40,026 bases of DNA from CAILLO01 sp964579735 (GTDB taxonomy: Bacteria > Bacillota > Clostridia > Saccharofermentanales > UBA5734): positions 1 through 40,026 of the forward strand of contig CAZOHH010000011.1 in NCBI GenBank assembly GCA_964579735.1, written 5' to 3'. Positions within the stretch are counted from its first letter, which is position 1. The number at the start of each line of letters is the position of its first letter. The notes beneath the pieces are model-generated. The model was not told the DNA's origin, did not search any database, and was given only the letters and a program-made list of their open reading frames with translations. Below are positions 31,137 through 39,331 of this stretch, in pieces. Both the position numbers and the translations under genes were made by a program.

Positions 31137-32048
31137 ATGGCGAAATTCAGCGCATCCCCCAGACTGCAGAGGCTTCGGAATTACGAGAAGGGATTCCGCG
31201 TGCTTCTTTATGCCGCCGCCGCGGTGACGGTCCTCACGACGCTGGGCATCCTCGTCTCCCTCACCTGGAACACCGTCGAATTCTTCCGTCTGGTCCCGGC
31301 GTTCTCCTTTTTCTTCGGTACGGTCTGGACCCCGCTGTTCGCAAACCCCCAGTACGGCGTCCTTCCTCTTGTGACGGGAACCCTTCTTGTCGCCGTGGGG
31401 GCGGCGATGATCTCCATCCCCATCGGCCTCGGAAGCGCCGTGTTCCTCAGCGAATACGCTTCGCGGCGCGTGCGCGCGATCCTAAAGCCTGTTCTCGAGC
31501 TTCTCGCAGGCATCCCCTCGATCGTCTACGGCTTTTTCGCGCTGACCACCATCACTCCATTCCTACGCTCCCTGATTCCCTCCATCAGCATCTTCAACGC
31601 CGCCAGCGCCAGCATCGCCATCGGCATCATGACCATCCCCCTCGTCGCCTCCCTCAGCGAGGACTCCATGTCCACGGTACCCGACTCCCTGCGGCACGGA
31701 GCTTATGCTCTCGGGACCACCAAGTTCGAGGTCGTCTCCGGTATCGTGATCCCCGCTTCGATGTCGGGCATCTTCGCCTCCTTCATCCTCGCCGTCTCCC
31801 GTGCCATCGGCGAGACCATGATCGTCGCCCTGGCCGCCGGCGCCAAACCTTCCCTCACCCTGGACCCCCTGCAGAGCGTCCAGACCCTGACGGCTTTCAT
31901 CGCCCAGGCGAGCATGGGAGACATCTCCTTCGGCTCGACGGGCTATTATTCCCTCTACGCGGTGGCCTTCCTGCTCTTTCTCGTCACGATGGGCATGAAC
32001 CTGATCTCCAACTGGATCATCCGGAGGCAGCGGAAGGTATGGCGCTGA
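31137..32048 (+). CDS. pstC: Phosphate ABC transporter permease PstC
   Basis: 303 residues, six transmembrane helices (first at about 22-42). MISIPIGLGSAVFLSEYA, ELLAGIPSIVYGFFAL and the coupling segment VPDSLRHGAYALGTTKFEVV, then AVSRAIGETMIVALAAG, are the PstC signatures. With PstA it forms the pore of the high-affinity phosphate importer. ATG at 31137 lies six bases after a -10 box; no ribosome site is seen. It overlaps pstA by 10 bases. Unusually, pstC rather than pstS is first. Confidence 0.95.
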   Translation: MAKFSASPRLQRLRNYEKGFRVLLYAAAAVTVLTTLGILVSLTWNTVEFFRLVPAFSFFFGTVWTPLFANPQYGVLPLVTGTLLVAVGAAMISIPIGLGSAVFLSEYASRRVRAILKPVLELLAGIPSIVYGFFALTTITPFLRSLIPSISIFNAASASIAIGIMTIPLVASLSEDSMSTVPDSLRHGAYALGTTKFEVVSGIVIPASMSGIFASFILAVSRAIGETMIVALAAGAKPSLTLDPLQSVQTLTAFIAQASMGDISFGSTGYYSLYAVAFLLFLVTMGMNLISNWIIRRQRKVWR

Positions 32049-32926
32049 AAGGGAAGTCCCCCATCTCCCGCAGGGCGGCAGCCCGGCGTCGCAAGGACCT
32101 GGCCGCAAGGACCCTCTTCCTCCTTCTAACGGTCCTGTCCGTCGCGATTCTCTTCGTTCTCCTCTACGATATCGTTTCAAAAGGATTCCCGCGGCTCTCC
32201 TCGGCCTTCTTCACCAATTTTCCATCGCATTCGGCGGCCAAGTCCGGCATCGCATCCGCCCTCGCCGGAAGTCTCTGGCTGATCGGATTGACCGCGCTGA
32301 TCTCACTGCCGATCGGACTTCTCGCCGCCATCCACCTCGAGGAGTATGCGAAGGACACCCGCCTGAATCGATTCATCAAGCTGAACATCGCAAACCTCGC
32401 GGGCATCCCTTCCATCGTCTACGGCATCTTCGGCCTATACTTCTTCGTCCGCACCCTGTCGCTCGGCCGGAGTCTCCTGGCCGGTGCCTTCATCCTCTCC
32501 CTGCTCGTGCTTCCCATCCTGATCATGTCCGCCCAGGAGGCCATCCGCTCCGTGCCCCAGTCGCTGCGCCACGCCGCATACGCCCTCGGGGCGACGAAGA
32601 TGCAGGCTCTTTTCAAGGTCGTTCTCCCCAAGGCCCTGCCCGGCATCCTGACCGGTGTGATCCTCTCCCTTTCCCGCGCCTTGGGGGAGACCGCTCCTTT
32701 GATCCTGATCGGCGCTTTCAGCTACGTCGCGTTCCTGCCGAAGGGTCCGATGGATGCATTCACGGCACTTCCAATCCAGATCTACGTCTGGTCAGACCAA
32801 CCCCAGGCCGCCTTCAAGGCGACTGCCGCCGCCGCCATCCTCGTCCTTCTCGTCGTTCTTCTCCTTTCAAACCTGGCGGCCATCCTGATCCGAAACAAGT
32901 ATTCCCGTCAGAGTGGGTCTATCTGA
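32039..32926 (+). CDS. pstA: Phosphate ABC transporter permease PstA
   Basis: 295 residues, six membrane helices (first about 22-45). ISLPIGLLAAIHLEEYAKD, NLAGIPSIVYGIFGLYFF, VPQSLRHAAYALGATKMQAL and SRALGETAPLILIGAF are diagnostic. The ATG at 32039 lies inside the end of pstC, with GGAGG and GGAAGG before it. A much longer frame starting at 31013 runs antiparallel in frame through pstC and is not real. pstS follows after 130 bases rather than pstB. Confidence 0.95.
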   Translation: MALKGKSPISRRAAARRRKDLAARTLFLLLTVLSVAILFVLLYDIVSKGFPRLSSAFFTNFPSHSAAKSGIASALAGSLWLIGLTALISLPIGLLAAIHLEEYAKDTRLNRFIKLNIANLAGIPSIVYGIFGLYFFVRTLSLGRSLLAGAFILSLLVLPILIMSAQEAIRSVPQSLRHAAYALGATKMQALFKVVLPKALPGILTGVILSLSRALGETAPLILIGAFSYVAFLPKGPMDAFTALPIQIYVWSDQPQAAFKATAAAAILVLLVVLLLSNLAAILIRNKYSRQSGSI

Positions 32927-32934
32927 CGCTCCGC

Positions 32935-32956
32935 TTTACATGGATTTTTCACAACG
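32935..32956 (+). promoter_or_regulatory. Candidate Pho box upstream of pstS
   Basis: TTTACATGGAT and TTTTCACAACG in tandem, period 11 bp, beginning eight bases after the pstA stop. It starts 59 bp before the pstS -10, the same distance as at pstC. Confidence 0.55.
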
Positions 32957-32984
32957 CTCACATTCCCATGAAGACCTGCGGCAT

Positions 32985-33033
32985 CCGGGTCGGTAGTATG
33001 GAGTCAGAAGGAATACAGCGCCGGCCGACCCGG
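32985..33033. repeat. Inverted repeat around the pstS -10
   Basis: CCGGGTCGG (32985-32993) and CCGACCCGG (33025-33033), perfect 9-bp arms 31 bases apart. The -10 candidate TAGTAT (32994-32999) touches the left arm. Outer GCGG/CCGC pairs extend it imperfectly. Confidence 0.65.
32994..32999 (+). promoter_or_regulatory. Candidate -10 (TAGTAT) of pstS
   Basis: Four of six consensus bases, no -35; activation from the upstream Pho box would explain the weak core. Confidence 0.4.
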
Positions 33034-33056
33034 CAGACCGCGAAAGGAAGTACAAG

Positions 33057-34046
33057 ATGAACCACCCGAACCGCTCCCGTCTCACCAGGACCCTTACGAT
33101 CATCGCCACCCTCGTCCTCGCCACGGCGATGCTCGCGTCCTGCTCCGCCACCGCCACGCCGACCGCAGTCGCCAAGCCGACATCCGCCGTCACGCCCGTT
33201 CCGACGACCCCCCCGCTGTCCGGCCAGATCCTCATCGACGGCTCCAGCACGGTCTTCCCGATTACCCAGGCCGTTGCAGAAGCATTCGGCGCCATCCACA
33301 CCGACGTCCAGATTCCCGTCGCCTTCGCCGGAACCGGCGGTGGATTCAGCAAGTTCGCCAAGGGCGAAATCGACATCAACGACGCCTCCCGCACCATCAA
33401 GGACTCTGAAGCGCAGGCCTGCAAAGACGGCGGCGTAGAATTCACCGCGTTCAAGGTCGGCTACGACGGCATCACCGTAGTCGTGAACCCCCAGAACGAC
33501 TGGGCGACCGACATCACGACCGCCGAACTCAAGGCCATCTGGGGCTCCGCCAGCACCGTCACCAAGTGGAGCGACATCCGCGCCGGCTGGCCCGACCAGA
33601 AGATCGTCCTCTACGGCCCCGGTACCGCCTCCGGCACATTCGACTACTTCACCACCGAGATCAACGGCAAGTCCGGTGACGTCCGCTCCGACTACACCCC
33701 CAGCGAGGACGACAACGTCCTGGTGCAGGGAATCGCAGGAGACAAGTACGCCATGGGATTCTTCGGCTACTCCTACTACGCGGAGAACACCGACAAGCTG
33801 AAGGAACTCGCCGTCGACGCCGGCAGCGGCCCCGTGACACCCACCTTCGATACCATCAAGGACGGCAGCTATAGTCCTTTGTCCCGCCTCCTCTACATCT
33901 ACGTGAACAACAAAGCCCTCGAGAGACCCGAAGTCCTGGCCTTCGTGACCTACTACCTGACCGAAGCGAAGACCCTGGTAGCCGAAGTCGGCTACGTGCC
34001 CCTGGTGGATGCCGACTACACGGCCGAACTCGCCAAGCTGGCATGA
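33057..34046 (+). CDS. pstS: Phosphate-binding lipoprotein PstS
   Basis: 329 residues; AAAGGAAG before the ATG. Signal peptide 1-28, lipobox LASC with Cys29, then a Pro/Thr/Ala linker to about residue 53. Phosphate-site segments: DGSSTVFPITQA, AGTGGGFSKFAKGEIDI, GPGTASGTFDYFT. It captures phosphate outside the membrane for PstCA. The C-terminal NKALERPEVLAFVTYYL is typical. Its own promoter region separates it from pstCA, and a hairpin follows before pstB, so it can be made in excess of the transporter. Confidence 0.95.
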   Translation: MNHPNRSRLTRTLTIIATLVLATAMLASCSATATPTAVAKPTSAVTPVPTTPPLSGQILIDGSSTVFPITQAVAEAFGAIHTDVQIPVAFAGTGGGFSKFAKGEIDINDASRTIKDSEAQACKDGGVEFTAFKVGYDGITVVVNPQNDWATDITTAELKAIWGSASTVTKWSDIRAGWPDQKIVLYGPGTASGTFDYFTTEINGKSGDVRSDYTPSEDDNVLVQGIAGDKYAMGFFGYSYYAENTDKLKELAVDAGSGPVTPTFDTIKDGSYSPLSRLLYIYVNNKALERPEVLAFVTYYLTEAKTLVAEVGYVPLVDADYTAELAKLA

Positions 34047-34055
34047 CCGATACGG

Positions 34056-34061
34056 TATAAT
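34056..34061 (+). promoter_or_regulatory. Possible internal -10 (TATAAT) before pstB
   Basis: Exact TATAAT nine bases after the pstS stop; no -35. The transcript would begin just before the hairpin at 34078. Confidence 0.35.
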
Positions 34062-34077
34062 ATGGACAAAAGGGTCT

Positions 34078-34105
34078 GGAGGCCACGCGGGGCGCGGCCT
34101 CCTTT
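34078..34105 (+). terminator. Attenuator-like hairpin between pstS and pstB
   Basis: Stem GGAGGCC/GGCCTCC extended by CGC/GCG across one mismatch, loop GGG, then TTTCCCC. The short T-run suggests partial termination or 3' protection of pstS mRNA. Confidence 0.55.
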
Positions 34106-34127
34106 CCCCGTTCCGGAAGGAGCACGG

Positions 34128-34901
34128 ATGGAAACGAATCCTGCGGCAGGGAAGACGATCATCAGGACGGAGGCTCTCGACCTCCATTACACCAAGGTGC
34201 ACGCGCTGAAGCGGATCTCGCTCGAGGTGCCGGCCAACCGCGTCACGGCCCTGATCGGACCCTCGGGATGCGGGAAGTCGACTTTCCTGAAAACGCTGAA
34301 CCGCATGAACGATCTGGTACCGGACTGCCGCATCGAGGGTCACGTCTATATCGAGGACGTCGACATCTATGGCCCTATCGATGTCGTGGAATTGCGCCGC
34401 AAGGTCGGGATGGTCTTCCAGAAGCCGAACCCCTTCCCGATGTCCATCTACGACAACATCACCTTCGGTCCGCGCATGCACGGGACGAAGAAGAAGGCCG
34501 ACCTCGACGAGATCGTCGAGCGGAGTCTCCGAAGCGCCGCTCTCTGGGACGAGGCCAAGGACCGTCTGAGGGCCAGCGCGCTCGACTTGTCCGGCGGACA
34601 GCAGCAGCGGCTCTGCATCGCACGCACGATCGCCGTCGGCCCCGAAATCATCCTGATGGACGAACCCACCTCCGCGCTGGATCCCCAGTCGACCTTGAAG
34701 ATCGAGGACCTGATGAACGAACTGAAGAAGAGCTTCACGATCGTCATCGTCACGCACAACATGCAGCAGGCCGCCCGCATCAGCGACCGCACGGCCTTCT
34801 TCCTTCTCGGAGAGGTCGTCGAGTACGCCGAAACGCGGATGATCTTCAACAGCCCCTCCGACCGGCGGACGGAGGATTACATCACGGGGCGCTTCGGCTG
34901 A
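34128..34901 (+). CDS. pstB: Phosphate ABC transporter ATP-binding protein PstB
   Basis: 257 residues; GGAAGGAGC before the ATG. Walker A GPSGCGKST, the PstB-specific TLNRMNDLVP and VGMVFQKPNPFPMSIYDNI (Q-loop), signature LSGGQQQRLCIART, Walker B IILMDEPTSALDP, switch histidine VIVTHNMQQAARISD and the end FNSPSDRRTEDYITGRFG. It powers phosphate import through PstCA. phoU follows after 42 bases. Confidence 0.97.
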   Translation: METNPAAGKTIIRTEALDLHYTKVHALKRISLEVPANRVTALIGPSGCGKSTFLKTLNRMNDLVPDCRIEGHVYIEDVDIYGPIDVVELRRKVGMVFQKPNPFPMSIYDNITFGPRMHGTKKKADLDEIVERSLRSAALWDEAKDRLRASALDLSGGQQQRLCIARTIAVGPEIILMDEPTSALDPQSTLKIEDLMNELKKSFTIVIVTHNMQQAARISDRTAFFLLGEVVEYAETRMIFNSPSDRRTEDYITGRFG

Positions 34902-34943
34902 CCGACCCCGAAGAACCCGAAGACGCGGAAGAGGGAACAGAAG

Positions 34944-35597
34944 ATGACCAGACAGGCATTCGAACAGGACCTGCGCGAACTCCATGCCGAAATCGTGCGC
35001 ATGGGCTCCCTCGTGGAGTCCGCCATAGGGGACGCCGTGGAGGCGCTCGAGAAATTGGACGCGGATCAGGCGAAGCGTGTCATCGAAGCCGATGACGCGA
35101 TCGACGACATGGAGCACGCCATCGAGCGGCGCTGCCTTGAAATCATCGCCCGGCAGCAGCCGGTCGCGCGGGATCTCCGCGACGTGGCATCGGCTTTGAA
35201 GATGGTGACCGACCTCGAGCGCATCGCGGACCACGCGTCCGACATCTCGGAGAAGATCGTCTCCCTCACGGAGCTGCGGAGAGTCGTTCTACCCCACTCC
35301 GTCGTCATCATGGCGAATCTCGCGAAGCAGATGGTCCGGGGCGCACTCGACTCCTATGTGGGTCGGGACGCCGTCCACGCAGCCGAGGTCGCCATTTCCG
35401 ATGACAAGGTCGACGAACTCTACGAGCGGATCAAGAGCGACCTCGTCCACCTGATGACCATCGACAAGGACAACGTGGCCGCCCTCGTGGAGCTTCTCTT
35501 CGTCTGCAAGTATTTCGAGCGCATCGCGGACCACGCGACAAACGTAGCCGAGTGGGTGGTCTTCCTCGTGAACGGGGATCACCGCAGCCTCAACTGA
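34944..35597 (+). CDS. phoU: Phosphate signalling protein PhoU
   Basis: 217 residues, two three-helix repeats. Each repeat ends in the metal-binding motif: DLERIADHASDI (first) and YFERIADHATNV (second). PhoU links Pst transporter activity to PhoR, keeping the regulon off when phosphate is plentiful. GGAAGAGGGAA lies before the ATG. Located between pstB and phoB-phoR, the usual neighbourhood. Confidence 0.95.
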   Translation: MTRQAFEQDLRELHAEIVRMGSLVESAIGDAVEALEKLDADQAKRVIEADDAIDDMEHAIERRCLEIIARQQPVARDLRDVASALKMVTDLERIADHASDISEKIVSLTELRRVVLPHSVVIMANLAKQMVRGALDSYVGRDAVHAAEVAISDDKVDELYERIKSDLVHLMTIDKDNVAALVELLFVCKYFERIADHATNVAEWVVFLVNGDHRSLN

Positions 35598-35626
35598 GTC
35601 CGGACCCTACCGGGAGAGGAGCTGGA

Positions 35627-36400
35627 ATGGCGAGAATCGCGCTGGTCGAGGACGATTCGGCGATATCCGAACTGGTTCGCTACAACCTCGCGGCAGACGG
35701 AAATGAAGTATCCGTCCACCGGGACGGTGAATCGTTCCTGCTCGCCCTGTCCTCCCCAACGGCCATCCCGCCCGAACTCCTTCTCCTGGACGTGATGCTC
35801 CCCGGTGTCGATGGTTATGGCGTACTCGAGGCATTGCGTCGGCACCCGGCCGCGAAATCCGTACCCGTCCTGATGCTCACCGCCCGCGGAACCGAATCTG
35901 AAAAGGTACGTGGGTTGGAGGCCGGTGCGGACGACTACCTGTCGAAGCCGTTCGGCCTGCGTGAACTGCTCGCCCGTGTCCACGCGCTTCTCCGGAGGGG
36001 GGGGCCGGCTGGTTCTCCTTTGAAGACGACTCCAGGCCAGGGTCCCGACGACGCCGAATCGCCTGCAACCGGTGTAGCGTCCCGCCCCGGCGTGTTGTGC
36101 GGGTTCGGGGAGGTCTCCCTGGACAACGTGCGTCACCGCGTCTTCCGTGGGGAAGAGGAGGTCTTTCTGACCCATCGTGAATTCGAGCTTCTTCGATATC
36201 TCGTAGCTGGAGCCGGCGTCGCCTATTCCCGGGACGAGCTGCTTCGGCATGTCTGGGGATTCGAATTCACGGGAGAGACGCGGACCGTCGATGTCCACGT
36301 CCGACAACTGCGCCTGAAGCTCGGGGATACGGACCCGGACGCCCCCCTCATCGAGACCGTGCGAGGAAGAGGATACCGCTATACGGAGACCGTCTCGTAG
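35627..36400 (+). CDS. phoB: Phosphate response regulator, OmpR/PhoB family
   Basis: 257 residues from the ATG at 35627 (GGGAGAGGAGC upstream). Receiver domain 1-120: acidic pocket E8-D9-D10, phosphorylation site D55 (LLLLDVMLPG), T84 and K106 (YLSKPF). A Pro/Gly-rich linker of some 35 residues follows, longer than usual, then the winged-helix domain (about 160-255: LTHREFELLRYL, SRDELLRHVWG, RTVDVHVRQLRLKLG, ETVRGRGYRY). The call as PhoB/PhoP rests on its place between phoU and the kinase gene. It should bind the direct repeats before pstC and pstS. Confidence 0.93.
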   Translation: MARIALVEDDSAISELVRYNLAADGNEVSVHRDGESFLLALSSPTAIPPELLLLDVMLPGVDGYGVLEALRRHPAAKSVPVLMLTARGTESEKVRGLEAGADDYLSKPFGLRELLARVHALLRRGGPAGSPLKTTPGQGPDDAESPATGVASRPGVLCGFGEVSLDNVRHRVFRGEEEVFLTHREFELLRYLVAGAGVAYSRDELLRHVWGFEFTGETRTVDVHVRQLRLKLGDTDPDAPLIETVRGRGYRYTETVS

Positions 36401-36420
36401 GTTGCACGAAGGAGATACAC

Positions 36421-38220
36421 ATGCTCAACAGGATTCTGATGGTCTTCCTGTCCCTGACGCTAGTGGCCATGTTCATCCTCGGTGTCGTGTCCATCTCGGC
36501 GCTGCAGGGCAATGGGGAGGAACTCTCCAAGGAAAGGTTGTCCGACGCCGCCGAGCTGGTCCACTTCGAGCTCGGTTCGGGGCAGGAGCCCGGGACCGCC
36601 GCGAGATTGGCCGCCGATGTCTTCACGTCCGAGACCCACATGGTCCGCCTCACGCTGATCGCCAAGGACGGCTCCGTCCTTGCCGATACCGGTGCCGATC
36701 CGTCCGGACTCGACAACCACCTCACCCGGCCGGAAGTCGCCCGCGCCTTCGCCACGGGTGGGACTTCCTGGGACAGCCGCTACAGCGATACCTTGAAGAT
36801 GGACATGATGTACTTCGCGCGGTACGACTCCGAGCGCAGGATCGTCATCCGCTCCTCCGAACCCCTCTCCCAGCTGCGCCTGGCCGGCGCCGCGCTGAAG
36901 ACCCGGATCGCCGTCGTCGCGGTCGTTCTCTTCCTGCTCTGCCTTGGAGTCGGTCTCCTCTCGATCCGCACCGTTTCAAGACCCCTGGTCGAAATGAAGG
37001 ACGCCGCCGTCGCGATCTCCACGGGGAGATACGACCTCCGCGTGCACCGCATGCTCGGCGACCGCTCCGACATCGGGCGGCTGTCGTCGGCATTCAATGC
37101 CATGGCCGATCGCCTGGAGACAAGCATCGCCGACCTCGAGGACAAGACCTACCGGATGGATGCCATCCTCGACGCATTGCCATCGCCTCTGTTCGGCGTG
37201 GACTCGTCCCTCCATGTGACTTTCCGCAACGCCGAGGCGAAAAGCCGCTTCGGATGGGACCCCGACGACGACGGGGCGGATCGCTCCCTGATCCTCTCCA
37301 TTCGTTCTAGAGCGGTCGAGGAATCCGTGAGAGTATCCCTCGCCTCAGGTAAAAGGAGCGAGATGGAGTGGCGCCAGGAGGCCGACGAAGGCATGAGGAC
37401 CTGGCGGGTGACGGTCTCCCCATTGAAAGGGCGGGACGGAGGCGCCACCGTGGTCCTTCAGGACATGACCGAGATGATCCGCCTTCAGCGGGTCCGCAGC
37501 GACTTCGCGGCGAACGTCACGCACGAACTGTCCACTCCGATCACGGCCATCCGCGGATTCATCGAGACGCTGCGCGGTGGGGCTTCTTCGGACCCTGAGC
37601 TAGCGGCCCGGTTCCTCGAGATCATCGACGTCGAAGCCGAGCGGCTCCACCGGCTGATCGACGACATCCTGACCCTTTCGGAGATCGAAGGCGGGCGAGC
37701 CGAATCCGAGCCCGTTCGCTTCGACTTGAACGAGCGCATCGACCGCAGCGTCGTTCTTCTCGAGGAAACCGCGGCGAAACGCGGCGTGCAGCTGATTGCC
37801 GGTCCTCCCAGAAAACCCGGTGGGTCGGCGCTTGAAGACGAGGAAATCGAAGAGTCCGGACCGGTTAACCTCGAGGTCGGAGCCGACCCCGACCGAATCA
37901 ACCAGCTGCTCGTGAACCTTCTCGACAACGCCATCAAATACAACCGCAAGGACGGCACGGTATGGATCTGGGCGGGACGCGGCCGCGATGGGCGCGTCCA
38001 GCTCCATGTCAAGGATACGGGCATCGGCATCGCGGAGGAGCAGAAGGCAAGGATCTTCGAAAGGTTCTACCGCGTCGATGCCGGTCGATCCCGTGAATCG
38101 GGCGGTACCGGCCTCGGCCTCTCGATCGTGAACCACATCGCGCTCCTCTATAAGGGAAACGTACGTATCGAAAGCGAGCCGGGCTCAGGGTCCGAATTCA
38201 TCGTCAGCCTGGAGATCTAG
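36421..38220 (+). CDS. phoR: Phosphate sensor histidine kinase, PhoR type
   Basis: 599 residues; AAGGAGAT before the ATG. TM1 about 5-27, extracytoplasmic domain about 28-160, TM2 about 163-183, HAMP (184-240), PAS (about 245-350), HisKA with phospho-accepting H368 (NVTHELSTPITAIRGF), and an ATPase domain with N box LLVNLLDNAIKYN, DTGIGI and GGTGLGLSIVNHI. An insert rich in acidic residues (SALEDEEIEESG) splits the strand region before the N box. The extracytoplasmic domain is larger than in E. coli PhoR and more like Bacillus PhoR. Confidence 0.94.
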   Translation: MLNRILMVFLSLTLVAMFILGVVSISALQGNGEELSKERLSDAAELVHFELGSGQEPGTAARLAADVFTSETHMVRLTLIAKDGSVLADTGADPSGLDNHLTRPEVARAFATGGTSWDSRYSDTLKMDMMYFARYDSERRIVIRSSEPLSQLRLAGAALKTRIAVVAVVLFLLCLGVGLLSIRTVSRPLVEMKDAAVAISTGRYDLRVHRMLGDRSDIGRLSSAFNAMADRLETSIADLEDKTYRMDAILDALPSPLFGVDSSLHVTFRNAEAKSRFGWDPDDDGADRSLILSIRSRAVEESVRVSLASGKRSEMEWRQEADEGMRTWRVTVSPLKGRDGGATVVLQDMTEMIRLQRVRSDFAANVTHELSTPITAIRGFIETLRGGASSDPELAARFLEIIDVEAERLHRLIDDILTLSEIEGGRAESEPVRFDLNERIDRSVVLLEETAAKRGVQLIAGPPRKPGGSALEDEEIEESGPVNLEVGADPDRINQLLVNLLDNAIKYNRKDGTVWIWAGRGRDGRVQLHVKDTGIGIAEEQKARIFERFYRVDAGRSRESGGTGLGLSIVNHIALLYKGNVRIESEPGSGSEFIVSLEI

Positions 38221-38246
38221 CGGACCGCGACGAACCGTCGCAGAAC

Positions 38247-38277
38247 GAAGGCCGTCGGGAAACCCCGACGGCCTTTC
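38247..38277 (+). terminator. Intrinsic terminator after phoR
   Basis: 12-bp stem AAGGCCGTCGGG, loop AAAC, CCCGACGGCCTT, then TTC. It closes the pst-pho operon 27 bases after phoR and also separates it from the convergent DUF4380 gene. Confidence 0.8.
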
Positions 38278-38298
38278 GCACGACCCTTCTCGGCCATA

Positions 38299-39204
38299 TC
38301 AGCCGAGCAGCGGCAGAATGTCCCTTTCCACGTCCTCCTCGGTCTTCGGACGCGCCACGCCATCGAAGAGACTCCACACCTCGACGTGCTCGGCGGAATC
38401 GCTGGGCTCGAGATCCCACATGGGGCTCAAGGACTCCATCTCGAGCATCTCCGCGCTGGTGTAGGTCTCATAGGAGGACATCCCGAAGTCGGGGTATTCC
38501 GCCTCGTCATCGTACTCGAAACGCTTCACGAACAGCTGGCCGTAGTTGGCATACGCGGCCCAGCCCGCATCCACCGGCAAGCCGATCTTGAAGGGCCCCT
38601 TCGCGGCGGGATCCTGGGCCAGCAGGATGAAGCGCCCGCCCCAGGTCACGCGGGGGTCGTTCATCTTCGAGTAGGTCCACAGCGCAAGCGTGCGGTTGGG
38701 AAGGAGCGTAGGTCCTTCGACGATCTGCGGCACGATCTCGATGCCTCCGGGGGCCATCACCGTCAGTGCCCAGACGGACAGAGAGATTTCCCAGGCGTTC
38801 CGATTGGTCAGGCGATGCGTGATCTGGACGTCGCCCGTTTCGGAGTCGAGGACGATCTCCATTTCCTTCTCGACCTGCGTCCAGGCGTCCATCTTCGATC
38901 GCGTCCAGATACCGCCCGGAATCTTCTTCCATTCGATGGGTTCGTTGTCCTCTTCATAGGTACGCGGCATCTCTTCGGGGCTGTGCCAGAGGCGGTGACC
39001 GCCGAAGCAGCGCCATTCGTCCCCGCCGGTCTTCCCGGCAGTGTCCTCGAAGACCTTCATGTGGTTCTCGCGCCCAACGAAGCCGAAGTGGATGATGCGC
39101 GGACCGACATCGGCCGTCACGATCAACTCGATACGGCCGTCCGAGATTGAAATGCAGTGGTTCCACCCCAGATAGGAGACTTCGGTTACCTTGATCTTCG
39201 ACAT
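38299..39204 (-). CDS. DUF4380 protein, aldose-1-epimerase-like fold
   Basis: 301 residues; GAAGGGGCG before the ATG. The N-terminal part (GWNHCISISDGRIELIVTADVGPRIIHFGFVGRENHMKVF) matches the DUF4380 family as I know it, whose predicted fold is the galactose-mutarotase beta-sandwich. FGGHRLWHSPEEMPRTY and LTNRNAWEISLSVWALTVMAPGG follow. No signal peptide. The function is unknown; a carbohydrate-binding or sugar-epimerising role is inference from the fold. A GGCCGG/CCGGCC hairpin stands in its leader. Confidence 0.82.
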   Translation of the reverse strand: MSKIKVTEVSYLGWNHCISISDGRIELIVTADVGPRIIHFGFVGRENHMKVFEDTAGKTGGDEWRCFGGHRLWHSPEEMPRTYEEDNEPIEWKKIPGGIWTRSKMDAWTQVEKEMEIVLDSETGDVQITHRLTNRNAWEISLSVWALTVMAPGGIEIVPQIVEGPTLLPNRTLALWTYSKMNDPRVTWGGRFILLAQDPAAKGPFKIGLPVDAGWAAYANYGQLFVKRFEYDDEAEYPDFGMSSYETYTSAEMLEMESLSPMWDLEPSDSAEHVEVWSLFDGVARPKTEEDVERDILPLLG

Positions 39205-39221
39205 TTCGCGCCCCTTCCATC

Positions 39222-39242
39222 GGCCGGTCCTGTGCGCCGGCC
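39222..39242 (-). other. Leader hairpin of the DUF4380 transcript
   Basis: GGCCGG/CCGGCC stem with a nine-base loop, about three bases after the predicted transcript start. Confidence 0.5.
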
Positions 39243-39251
39243 CTTTCTCCC

Positions 39252-39257
39252 ATTATA
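39252..39257 (-). promoter_or_regulatory. -10 element (TATAAT) of the DUF4380 gene
   Basis: Exact TATAAT on the minus strand, 47 bases before the ATG. No clear -35. Confidence 0.5.
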
Positions 39258-39280
39258 CAAGTGCGGGGCCGACATATGAT
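39253..39280 (+). promoter_or_regulatory. Possible promoter of the uracil-DNA glycosylase gene
   Basis: TTATAC (39253-39258), 16-bp spacer, TATGAT (39275-39280). It overlaps the divergent DUF4380 -10. Confidence 0.4.
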
Positions 39281-39331
39281 AGGATGAAACGAATGGATGC
39301 GCCCATTTCCATACAAGGAGGACCTATCGAC

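Noticed and set aside
31013..32926. 637-residue open frame spanning pstC and pstA
   Set aside because: Its first two thirds are an arginine/histidine-rich shadow of pstC; only the last 295 residues (from 32039) are real PstA.
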